NCBI GenBank assembly: GCA_002352945.1
Contig: DDHL01000110.1
Coordinates: 25,207-36,031 of the forward strand
Direction of reading: 5' to 3'
Length of the DNA stretch: 10,825 nt
Source: Campylobacteraceae bacterium UBA1877
GTDB lineage: Bacteria; Campylobacterota; Campylobacteria; Campylobacterales; Campylobacteraceae
A program made the translations under genes and the position numbers. Shown piece by piece: positions 1 through 6,592 of the stretch; positions within the stretch are counted from its first letter, which is position 1; the number at the start of each line of letters is the position of its first letter. Under the pieces are notes generated by a model. That model did not search any database. It had not been told where the DNA came from and saw only the letters and a list, made by a program, of their open reading frames with translations.

Positions 1-1156
1 ACTGATTATCTTTTACAAGCTGCGCCATGCCGCGTCTGTGCTCCTTTTGCGGTGCTTTTGCCTCAAAAGTAGCTTTTAATGATTCATAAACACCCTTTTT
101 TCGCATCAATATTTGAGAAATTGCACTATCTAGCCTCTCTTTTGTGCTTAAATGCATGTAGCTAAATCGCTCTAAATGGTAAATATACTGGCGAGTAAAA
201 GCATTTTTTAAAGATGCAATCTCTTCGGTTTTGTGTTTTATTTTTGTATCTAAACTGTGGCTTGATAGGGCATCTTTTAAATGCGCTAACTGCTGTTGAT
301 AGCTAGATAATCGCTCCTTGATTCTTTGATTCATCGCCTCCATTAAATAATCCACATTCATACGCATTTCATTATGATCTGGCAATAAAATTTCCATAGC
401 TGCCGATGGGGTTGGAGCTCGCTTATCGGCGACAAAATCACTTATTACATAATCAATCTCATGACCAACTGCGCTTACTACTGGCAATGATGCTTCTACA
501 ATAGCCATAGCAACCATCTCTTCATTAAATGCCCACAAATCTTCCACACTTCCCCCACCCCTTGCAACAACTATTGCCTGAGCGTCAACCTCATGAGCTT
601 TTTGGATCGCTTTTACAATCGAAGGAGCTGCGTCTTTACCTTGAACAATTGTGTCAATAACTATTAGAGTTACCATTGGCCAACGTTTTGAGGCCACATT
701 TTTCATATCTTCAATGGCCGCTCCTGTTGCTGAAGTAACAAGGGCAACCCTTGAGGGAAATTTTGGCAGCGGTCTTTTGCGCGAAGGATCAAAATAGCCT
801 TTTGCCTCGAGCTTGCGTTTTAACTGCTCATAAGCCAAGGCTAAGGCGCCACTGCCAGAAGGCTCAGCTCCAACGCAGTTGATTTGATAACTTCCTCTAG
901 GCGAATAAACTGAAATGCTCCCCCAAACTATTAAATCCATCCCCTCTTCAACTCGAAATTTTAAACGCTGGTTATTACCCCGAAACATAACGCAGCTAAT
1001 GGATGCATCCTTATCTTTTAGCGTAAAGTACAAGTGGCCTGAAGCGTGATAAGTTGGGCGAGAAACCTCACCTTGAACCCTTACATGTAAAAAGGTGGTC
1101 TCAAGCAAAGATTTTATTTGTGCATTGAGCGCACTTACACTAAGTGGAGTCTGCAT
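1..1156 (-). CDS. xseA: Exodeoxyribonuclease VII large subunit, XseA (3' end cut by window edge)
   Basis: XseA is the catalytic large subunit of cytoplasmic exonuclease VII, which works with several copies of small XseB to degrade single-stranded DNA to short oligonucleotides. The frame is open from the ATG to the window edge, giving 385 residues. The start of the protein (SVSALNAQIKSLLE, then LHVRVQGEVSRP) is the usual OB-fold DNA-binding domain. The catalytic part carries RGGGSVEDLWAFN near residue 220, followed by VGHEIDYVISDFVADKRAPTPSAA-type wording. This matches the family GHE-D...DFVADxRAPTPSAA signature, with Ile where many members have Thr. A charged helical segment rich in Lys, Glu and Gln follows, as expected for the coiled-coil region. 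The ATG shares one base with the ubiE stop (TAATG) and has no clear Shine-Dalgarno of its own, so translational coupling to ubiE is likely. The C-terminal end lies outside the window. xseB is not visible. Confidence 0.95.
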   Translation of the reverse strand, partial: MQTPLSVSALNAQIKSLLETTFLHVRVQGEVSRPTYHASGHLYFTLKDKDASISCVMFRGNNQRLKFRVEEGMDLIVWGSISVYSPRGSYQINCVGAEPSGSGALALAYEQLKRKLEAKGYFDPSRKRPLPKFPSRVALVTSATGAAIEDMKNVASKRWPMVTLIVIDTIVQGKDAAPSIVKAIQKAHEVDAQAIVVARGGGSVEDLWAFNEEMVAMAIVEASLPVVSAVGHEIDYVISDFVADKRAPTPSAAMEILLPDHNEMRMNVDYLMEAMNQRIKERLSSYQQQLAHLKDALSSHSLDTKIKHKTEEIASLKNAFTRQYIYHLERFSYMHLSTKERLDSAISQILMRKKGVYESLKATFEAKAPQKEHRRGMAQLVKDNQ

Positions 1157-1875
1157 TAGCGTTTTTTTGCAATCACTAATGTTGAAATATCCATTGAAAA
1201 AGATTCACAATGAACCTTTTTAAAACCAACCCCATCAAGCTCATTTATGAGCATATCAGAAGTTAAAAATCCCTCAATTGAGTCTGGCAGATAGCGATAC
1301 GCTTCATAATTTTTTGAAATCAATCCGCCAATATATGGAAGCACACGGTTAAGATACCACCTTTTTATGGAGTGGATAAAGCCCTTTTTATTATCTTTTG
1401 TGAATTCCAAAATTACAACCAATCCACCCTTTTTTAAAACTCTTGCAAACTCTTTAAAAGCCTCAACTCTTTCTACAACATTTCGAATGCCATAACTAAT
1501 ACTTAAAATATCTACGCTCTCATCCTCTAGAGGAAGTTGGGTAGCTTTTGAGATTAAAAATTCAAAATTTGGAAACTTCTTTTTGCCAACTTGCACCATG
1601 CCTTCGGATGGATCAATTCCAACTATCTTTTTAACTTCAATAGCTTTTTTTTGAGCCTCTTTTTCCCAAAAACCCATCATATCCCCTGTGCCACATGCCA
1701 CATCAACAATGCACTCAATTGGGTTTTGCTTATAAGTTTTAAAGGCATTAGTACACGCTTTTTTACGCCAACTAATATCAACACCCATGCTTAAAATACG
1801 GTTTGCTTTATCATATGTTGGTGCAATCTGGTCAAACATTTGGACAATTTTTTGCTGTTTATCTTCTAAACTCAA
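1156..1875 (-). CDS. ubiE: Demethylmenaquinone methyltransferase, UbiE/MenG family
   Basis: SAM-dependent C-methyltransferase that turns demethylmenaquinol into menaquinol, the last step of menaquinone synthesis at the inner membrane. I chose TTG at 1875 as the start, giving 239 residues. It sits 6 bases after a perfect AAGGAG, whereas the longer reading from TTG at 1893 would translate through that ribosome site. In the 239-residue numbering, SAM motif I is VDVACGTGD (57-65) and the acidic ribose-binding loop is GIDPSEGM (86-93). The two UbiE signatures are YDKANRILSMGVDISW (21-36) and the GIRNVVE (129-135) to ILEF region, followed by YRYLPDSI (193-200). All are intact and the length is normal. 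The organism group uses menaquinone, so a ubiquinone role is unlikely; this is inference from lineage. It is 45 bases downstream of the CYTH-CHAD gene and its stop overlaps the xseA start. Confidence 0.95.
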   Translation of the reverse strand: MSLEDKQQKIVQMFDQIAPTYDKANRILSMGVDISWRKKACTNAFKTYKQNPIECIVDVACGTGDMMGFWEKEAQKKAIEVKKIVGIDPSEGMVQVGKKKFPNFEFLISKATQLPLEDESVDILSISYGIRNVVERVEAFKEFARVLKKGGLVVILEFTKDNKKGFIHSIKRWYLNRVLPYIGGLISKNYEAYRYLPDSIEGFLTSDMLINELDGVGFKKVHCESFSMDISTLVIAKKR

Positions 1876-1881
1876 TAGAGG

Positions 1882-1887
1882 CTCCTT
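1882..1887 (-). promoter_or_regulatory. Shine-Dalgarno AAGGAG that sets the ubiE start
   Basis: On the minus strand AAGGAG is followed by six bases and then TTG AGT TTA GAA. It lies inside the longer possible reading frame from TTG at 1893, so the shorter protein is favoured. No in-frame ATG precedes codon 13 of the 239-residue protein (the M of QMFD), and that ATG lies inside the conserved N-terminal region. Confidence 0.75.
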
Positions 1888-1920
1888 TAACAAATGAGTG
1901 GGATTATATCTTATTAGGAC

Positions 1921-3354
1921 TTAGATTTTATATGGCTCTAGGATACCAATACATTTTTTAAGTCGTTTTATCAATTTCTTCTTTTTACATAAAATCTCTG
2001 TTTTTAAACCATATATCTCATTATTGATTTGAACTAAAAGCTCTTCAATAGCCGCAACCGCTTCAACATCTTCACTTAAAATTGGCTCATCTTCAAAATC
2101 TCTTAAAACACTTCTTTGAATATCCCTATCTTGAAGTGTGCCAAAAAGCTCTTGCATAACTTTTGCCTTTTTTATAGCTTTTTTAAGTGCCTTGGTTGCA
2201 AAAAGATGCTCGCTAATTTCTAAAAGATAGCGCAATCTTTTAAATTCAATACGGATTTTATGAAAACGCTTTAAAGCCGAGGCTTCATTTAAGCGCTTTA
2301 GTTTTGCAATAAGCGCTTCAATCTCGATTAAAATTGCCATGGCAGCAAGGGCTTTAAATGGCAAAGATGCATTATGGCCTTGAAAAAAACCTTCCCAATC
2401 TTCGATAACCATCTGCCACTCATTAAAAAATGAATCGGTTGCCTTACTTGTCAATAAAGAGGTTAAAACCTCATCTTCATGGGCTCTATTTTTACTAATG
2501 TGAAAATCTAAGTGGATCCTTGCTGGATTTGCTTCAAGATACTCTTTAAAGACATCCAAATCACGTTTTGTATTGGTCTTACTTGCTAACTGTTTAAATC
2601 CATCAATGAAGCGCTTTGTAATGGCTGGATCTAGAAGATTTGGAACAACTTGAAGTAGTGAGCGGGTTTTGCGTAAATTTACTCGAAACTGATGCAAGGC
2701 TTCATTATCTTGGGTTTGCAAATAGAGCTGTTTATGGCGTTTAATATTGGTATAAAACCAATAAAACAGTGTTCTAAATGCATCATAAGCACTCATGTGT
2801 GCATTAATATCTTCTATTTGAAACTGATCTTGCTCAATCGCTTCAAAAAGCACTTTCACGCTCTTTGGCTCTTTTGGCCATCCATAAAGGGCGAGCATTG
2901 CATTTGAATAAAATGGATCATCAGTTACTTCTACAGCTTCAAAAGCAGGAGGCAATTTAAAAGCATTTGCTTCACTTTCAGTTGGAAATTCTACCTCCAA
3001 AAAGACAAGCCCTTCAAGGGAGTCTTCAAAGCAATCAATACATGCTTTGAAATTTTGCAAATTAAAAGAGTAGCGCTTCTTTTTAATACTCACCCCAAGG
3101 GCTCTTTTGCGAGCTTTTTTATACTCCTCTTCAAAAACCTCCTCTTCATCTTCTTGACGAACTAGGCCCGTACCTTTTTTGATGGTTTTTACTATTTTAT
3201 CTCCATCATACCGAAAACGCACTGTTTTATCGGGGCTGATTTTGGTATAAATCTGCTCTAACTCTTTACATGTAAGCTGGAGGCCTTCTTGCATGAGACG
3301 CTGTAATATTTGTGAAGAATCAAGGCGAAATTTACGCTCTATTTCAAAACCCAT
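1921..3354 (-). CDS. CYTH-CHAD two-domain protein, probable inorganic triphosphatase / polyphosphate-binding protein
   Basis: 477 residues with two recognisable domains. The CYTH domain (about 1-160) opens with EIERK (4-8), the defining ExExK metal/triphosphate motif. It continues with VRFR (45-48), KTIKKG (56-61), VRQEDEEE (65-72) and FLEVEF (118-123), the basic and acidic strands that line the tunnel of triphosphate tunnel enzymes. The CHAD domain (about 185-477) has HQFRVNLRKTRSLL (221-234), KRDLDVF (263-269), HKIRIEFKRLRYLLE (365-379) and LFGTLQDRD (403-411), the usual His/Arg/Lys helices that bind polyphosphate. Family members such as E. coli YgiF hydrolyse inorganic triphosphate; CHAD proteins often associate with polyphosphate granules. 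The start is a good ATG with AAGGAGG four bases upstream (3359-3365). There is no signal peptide, so it is cytoplasmic. It lies 24 bases after the MFS gene and 45 before ubiE, so co-transcription is likely. All key residues look intact; the exact substrate is not shown. Confidence 0.9.
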   Translation of the reverse strand: MGFEIERKFRLDSSQILQRLMQEGLQLTCKELEQIYTKISPDKTVRFRYDGDKIVKTIKKGTGLVRQEDEEEVFEEEYKKARKRALGVSIKKKRYSFNLQNFKACIDCFEDSLEGLVFLEVEFPTESEANAFKLPPAFEAVEVTDDPFYSNAMLALYGWPKEPKSVKVLFEAIEQDQFQIEDINAHMSAYDAFRTLFYWFYTNIKRHKQLYLQTQDNEALHQFRVNLRKTRSLLQVVPNLLDPAITKRFIDGFKQLASKTNTKRDLDVFKEYLEANPARIHLDFHISKNRAHEDEVLTSLLTSKATDSFFNEWQMVIEDWEGFFQGHNASLPFKALAAMAILIEIEALIAKLKRLNEASALKRFHKIRIEFKRLRYLLEISEHLFATKALKKAIKKAKVMQELFGTLQDRDIQRSVLRDFEDEPILSEDVEAVAAIEELLVQINNEIYGLKTEILCKKKKLIKRLKKCIGILEPYKI

Positions 3355-3378
3355 GCCTCCTCCTTTGCCAAAACTCTT

Positions 3379-4536
3379 TTAAAGGCTTATTCTACCATAC
3401 CTATGCTTGAGCACTTTCCAAAGAAGAGTAAGGCTAACTAAAATTAAAACAACCCCAACCCCTCTAAAGGTCTCTTGTATTCCATACAGCGTTGTTGGAA
3501 AGTATAAAAGCAGTGGAGATATAAATTGCCCTAAAAACAAAGAACCAGAAAGCAGTCCCGTCGCTTTTAGCCTTTCATGGGCTTGAGCGCTCTCTAAAAG
3601 CCAACTATTGGTATTTACAATAACAAAGCCTACACCAATTCCAACCAAAATGAGGGCTGAGTTAAATTGGGCATAGGTTTTAGAAAAACTTATTCCAATA
3701 AAACCGCTCCCTTGAATGGCAAAAAGCAGTGTATAGATTGAGCGAATATCTAAATGCCTTCTTAATCTTGCATAAAATAGCGAAGTAACTGCTGAAACAA
3801 AGGTAACTGTTGCAATTAAAAAACCAATATGCGAAGCATCCATTTTATACACATCATGGAGTAAATATGGAAGCTGGGTTGGAACCATATAAAAGACGCT
3901 CATTACAGCTAAAGCGGTTGCAAATATGGGCCAATGGCGCATTACATGAACACTTTTATGCTCTTCTTGGGTTATTGGTTTAGGTTTTGGCGGCTCAACA
4001 AGATAGCGCCACGCCAATATCCCAACAATCCAGCCAAGAGCATATATATAAAAAGCTCCTTGCCATGACCATTGCGCTAACAATCCGCCTCCAGCCATAA
4101 AAACAACCCCTCCAAGGGCTACAAAGGTATTTTGATACCCAAGATAAGATGTCCTCTCTTCATCTTTGAAATAATCTCCCACAAAGGCAAGTGATAAACT
4201 CATCATCAGAGCAACACTTAATCCAAAAAGAAGGCGCGAGATAACCATTCCTATAATGCTTGACATCCATGCACCCATAACTCCAAAAAGACCAAAAAGA
4301 AATAGCGCAATCAAAAGGGTTCTTTTTTTTCCAAAAATTGATGCGACCATATTTGTCCATGGAGCAAAAAAGGCAATTGCAATTGCTGGGGCTGTGAGGA
4401 TAATTCTTGAGTATAAATCCACATTTGCCTCGCCTGCGAAGTGATCTTTAATCATAGGCAAGGATGCTACAATTGCGGTTCCAGACATTATTGTCATTGT
4501 TGAGACAAGTAAAAGTGTTAATTTAATTTTCCACAC
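3379..4536 (-). CDS. MFS family transporter, probable drug or small-molecule exporter
   Basis: 385 residues, almost entirely hydrophobic segments separated by short charged loops, consistent with about 12 membrane helices in the inner membrane. The loop after helix 2 has FGKKRTLL (68-75), a form of MFS motif A. R101 in SRLLFGLS fits the charged residue of helix 4. The GGGLLAQWSWQGAFYIY stretch (149-165) resembles motif C and the wRxxF element of drug:proton antiporters. A loop rich in Pro and Lys (181-197) separates the two halves. The start is GTG at 4536, the first usable start after an in-frame stop upstream; no strong Shine-Dalgarno precedes it, so this start is less certain than the others. 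It is the first gene of the leftward unit and divergent from the peroxidase gene. The substrate cannot be read from the sequence. AraJ/Bcr-like exporters are the nearest type I can suggest. Confidence 0.85.
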   Translation of the reverse strand: MWKIKLTLLLVSTMTIMSGTAIVASLPMIKDHFAGEANVDLYSRIILTAPAIAIAFFAPWTNMVASIFGKKRTLLIALFLFGLFGVMGAWMSSIIGMVISRLLFGLSVALMMSLSLAFVGDYFKDEERTSYLGYQNTFVALGGVVFMAGGGLLAQWSWQGAFYIYALGWIVGILAWRYLVEPPKPKPITQEEHKSVHVMRHWPIFATALAVMSVFYMVPTQLPYLLHDVYKMDASHIGFLIATVTFVSAVTSLFYARLRRHLDIRSIYTLLFAIQGSGFIGISFSKTYAQFNSALILVGIGVGFVIVNTNSWLLESAQAHERLKATGLLSGSLFLGQFISPLLLYFPTTLYGIQETFRGVGVVLILVSLTLLWKVLKHRYGRISL

Positions 4537-4631
4537 GAAGAGTCCATAATGAGTAATTTTGATTTTTAATTGTAACTAATACACACACAAAAAGCCCTTA
4601 TTTGTAACACAATAAAAGTTTTATCAATCGC

Positions 4632-4670
4632 TTTTTTTAAACTTTTTTACAAATTTTAAAGCTCTATAAT
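4632..4670 (+). promoter_or_regulatory. Predicted sigma-70 promoter of the peroxidase gene with phased T-tracts
   Basis: A consensus -10 box TATAAT occupies 4665-4670. Upstream, three T runs (4632-4638, 4643-4648 and 4654-4657) have centres about 10 bases apart and no TTGACA-like -35 is present. Campylobacter sigma-70 promoters are described as having just this layout, with periodic T-rich stretches in place of a conserved -35. A start of transcription near 4676-4678 would leave an untranslated leader of roughly 120 bases. Confidence 0.65.
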
Positions 4671-4766
4671 GCTTAAAATTGGTATTTAAATGTAATAATT
4701 AAATAATAAACTTAAATTAAGAGAAAAAATATCTTTTAAATTAAATTAAGCATTTAATAATTATTA
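4668..4766. repeat. Cluster of short dyads and direct repeats in the peroxidase leader
   Basis: AATGCTTAA (4668-4676) is repeated inverted as TTAAGCATT (4746-4754). Between them lies CTTAAATTAAG (4711-4721), a five-base dyad around one central base. The ten-mer TTAAATTAAG occurs at 4712-4721 and again at 4741-4750. A 12-base perfect palindrome, TAATAATTATTA, spans 4755-4766. They lie around and just after the predicted transcription start, where repressor sites often sit. AT-rich Fur/PerR-type sites look broadly similar, but the region is so AT-rich that chance remains possible. Confidence 0.35.
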
Positions 4767-4784
4767 TTGTTTGAAATCTTTTAC

Positions 4785-4791
4785 AAGGAGG
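4785..4791 (+). promoter_or_regulatory. Shine-Dalgarno AAGGAGG of the peroxidase gene
   Basis: A strong AAGGAGG lies four bases before the ATG at 4796. The longer reading from GTG at 4793 would leave only one base of spacing, so ATG is preferred. Confidence 0.8.
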
Positions 4792-4795
4792 AGTG

Positions 4796-5818
4796 ATGAA
4801 AATCATTCAAACAGTTGCAAGTGTAGCACTTTTAAGCACTATTGTTCTAGCAGATCCGCTTGCTGATGCAGCAAAGCAAAATGGTCTTCAACCAATTCCA
4901 GAGTCAAAAGCTGAATTGATGAAATATATCAATAAAGCCGAAGACCCAATTACAGATGCAAAAGTAGAACTTGGCAAAATGCTCTACTTTGATCCACGCC
5001 TATCTCGCAGTAATCTTATTAGCTGTAATACTTGCCACAACTTGGCACTTGGAGGCGCAGATGGAGTTCCTGCCGCAATTGGTCATAAATGGACAATGAA
5101 TCCATCCCATCTTAACTCTCCAACAGTTTACAATTCAGTTTTGAGCGAAGTTCAGTTTTGGGATGGCCGAAGCCCTCACTTAGAAGATCAAGCTCAAGGA
5201 CCTATGCAAGCAGGACCAGAGATGGCTGCACCTAAAGATTTAGTTGTTAAGCGAGTTACCTCTATTCCAGAGTATGTTGAGCTATTTAAACGAGCTTATG
5301 GTGAAGATGTTGAAATTACATTTGAAAGAATTGCAAGCGTTATTGGTGTGTTTGAGCGAACCCTTGTAACACCATCTCGTTTTGATGACTTTTTAAATGG
5401 TCATGATAATGCATTAACTGATGCAGAAAAAGAGGGCTTACAGCTATTTTTAGATAAAGGTTGTGCAGCTTGCCACAATGGCATGGCTCTTGGCGGTACA
5501 ATGCAACCATTCCAAGTTGCTGCCCAATACTCTTTTGTAAACCTTGGCGGATTTAAAGGCGATGAAAATGGAATGGTAAAAACTCCAACATTGCGCAACG
5601 TAACTGAAACTGCTCCATATTTCCACAATGGTGCTTTCTGGAAACTAACTGACGCAATTAAAGAGATGGGAAGCACTCAGCTTGGAATTAGCATTAGCGA
5701 TGATGAAGCCGAATCAATTGCAACCTTCCTAGGTTCACTTGAAGGACGTAAACCACAAATCGTTTATCCAGTACTTCCAGCAAGCACTGATAAAACCCCT
5801 GTTCCAACATTTGATTAA
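4796..5818 (+). CDS. Di-haem cytochrome c peroxidase (bacterial CcpA/MauG family), periplasmic
   Basis: 340 residues from ATG at 4796. This family reduces H2O2 to water in the periplasm with electrons from small c-type cytochromes. Residues 1-19 form a signal peptide (KIIQ, a hydrophobic core, then VLA before DP). The two haem-binding CXXCH sites are CNTCH (77-81) and CAACH (223-227). The peroxidatic N-terminal domain keeps IGHKW (H97), NSPTVYNS (107-114), FWDGR (121-125) and GPEM (140-143). These correspond to the distal His, the conserved Trp and the Glu-Met pair of Pseudomonas CcpA as I recall it. The C-terminal domain has PTLRNVTETAPYFHNG (264-279) and MGSTQLG (291-297), where M291 is the likely sixth ligand of the high-potential haem. 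Length and motifs point to a true peroxidase rather than a MauG-like enzyme. The gene stands alone on the plus strand, with its own promoter and terminator. Confidence 0.93.
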   Translation: MKIIQTVASVALLSTIVLADPLADAAKQNGLQPIPESKAELMKYINKAEDPITDAKVELGKMLYFDPRLSRSNLISCNTCHNLALGGADGVPAAIGHKWTMNPSHLNSPTVYNSVLSEVQFWDGRSPHLEDQAQGPMQAGPEMAAPKDLVVKRVTSIPEYVELFKRAYGEDVEITFERIASVIGVFERTLVTPSRFDDFLNGHDNALTDAEKEGLQLFLDKGCAACHNGMALGGTMQPFQVAAQYSFVNLGGFKGDENGMVKTPTLRNVTETAPYFHNGAFWKLTDAIKEMGSTQLGISISDDEAESIATFLGSLEGRKPQIVYPVLPASTDKTPVPTFD

Positions 5819-5822
5819 TATG

Positions 5823-5849
5823 AGTGGGTGCACTTTTTGTGCACCCATT
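5823..5849 (+). terminator. Hairpin terminator between converging peroxidase and TauE/SafE genes
   Basis: TGGGTGCAC (5825-5833) and GTGCACCCA (5839-5847) form a perfect nine-pair stem with a TTTTT loop; a G-T pair and an A-T pair extend it by two. On the plus strand the stem is followed by TTT and then AGATTTT, a broken U-tract, four bases after the peroxidase stop. On the minus strand no T run follows, and the stem reaches the stop codon of the converging gene, so it is likely to work best for the peroxidase transcript. Confidence 0.75.
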
Positions 5850-6592
5850 TAGATTTTAACCAAAAATTCTCCCACAAGCATAAATGCCATTGCCCACAAA
5901 CTTATTTGCAAAATTTTATTAAACATTTTTGAATCAATCTTTTTATTAAAGTGCTTTCCAACCATAAGAGCAGTAACGGCAACAATCCCATAAAAAAGCC
6001 CTAATAAGATTTTATCTACGGTAAAAACCCCCATCCAACTAAAGGTTAAAACCTGCATTATCTTGCTTGAAAAAAAACAAAAATTCATCAATACAATTGA
6101 GTCAACTTTTTCTAACTTTAACTCCAATACGTAAATAATTAAGATTGGTATCATTACATTTACCAATCCACTTACCAATCCGCTAAGCAATCCAAAAAAG
6201 AGCATTGAGGAGATTGGAAACTGTTCTAACTGTTTTTTTATTGATATATTTAAGCGCTTTTGATTAAGATAAAGCAGTATCATAAGTGCTAAAATTAATT
6301 CGTATATATCAGATTTATATGAAACCAAAAGATTGGTCCCAGCAACGCTGCCAATTGCAACCATCAATCCAAGCAACCAAAATTTACGCAAAATCCTGAA
6401 AGGACTTTTGCCTCCAATCACACTTGCACCATTTACACTCAAAGTTGGCAAAAGGGTTATGAGTATAGCGTTTTCAACGGTGCCAATCAGCGATAAAAGC
6501 GGAGTTGCAATCATTGGAAAGCCAAAGCCAAGTAGTCCGTGAAAAGCTCCACTAATTACTGTAATTATAAAGCTTATTAAAATTTCATTCAC
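5849..6592 (-). CDS. TauE/SafE family membrane permease (probable sulfite/organosulfur anion exporter type)
   Basis: About 247 residues with roughly eight hydrophobic segments, an inner-membrane protein. The N-terminal helix pair contains GAFHGLLGFGFPMIATPLL, the family's first Gly-rich half motif. A second copy, GLLSGLVSGLVNVMIPILII, lies in the middle, reflecting the internal duplication typical of TauE/SafE proteins. The second copy lacks the Gly run seen in many members. Relatives export sulfite, sulfoacetate or related anions, but the family is broad and this substrate is unknown. I prefer GTG at 6592, which follows a weak GGTGG at a fair distance and starts the protein directly before the first helix; TTG at 6607 is an alternative adding five residues. 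The start overlaps the end of ribD by eight bases (GTGAATGA), so it is very probably translated from the ribD message. Confidence 0.85.
   Translation of the reverse strand: MNEILISFIITVISGAFHGLLGFGFPMIATPLLSLIGTVENAILITLLPTLSVNGASVIGGKSPFRILRKFWLLGLMVAIGSVAGTNLLVSYKSDIYELILALMILLYLNQKRLNISIKKQLEQFPISSMLFFGLLSGLVSGLVNVMIPILIIYVLELKLEKVDSIVLMNFCFFSSKIMQVLTFSWMGVFTVDKILLGLFYGIVAVTALMVGKHFNKKIDSKMFNKILQISLWAMAFMLVGEFLVKI

Larger units (their letters stand above)
4537..4795. other. AT-rich divergent intergenic region between MFS gene and peroxidase gene
   Basis: About 260 bases without a gene, by far the longest gap in the window and clearly more AT-rich than the coding regions. It must hold the control signals for both divergent genes. 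The plus side has a clear promoter for the peroxidase gene and a set of short repeats in its leader, listed separately. For the minus-strand MFS gene the best -10 candidate is TACAAT (4569-4574 on the minus strand), with no recognisable -35, so I do not list it as a feature of its own. Confidence 0.85.

Noticed and set aside
4160..4360. Minus-strand 66-residue frame inside the MFS gene, which could suggest a frameshift.
   Set aside because: The MFS frame is unbroken with regular hydrophobic helices on both sides, so this is only an alternative frame.
4518..4547. Nine-codon minus-strand ORF (ATG to TAA) overlapping the MFS start in another frame, a possible leader peptide.
   Set aside because: It has no ribosome site and no repeat of regulatory codons, and such short ORFs arise easily by chance.
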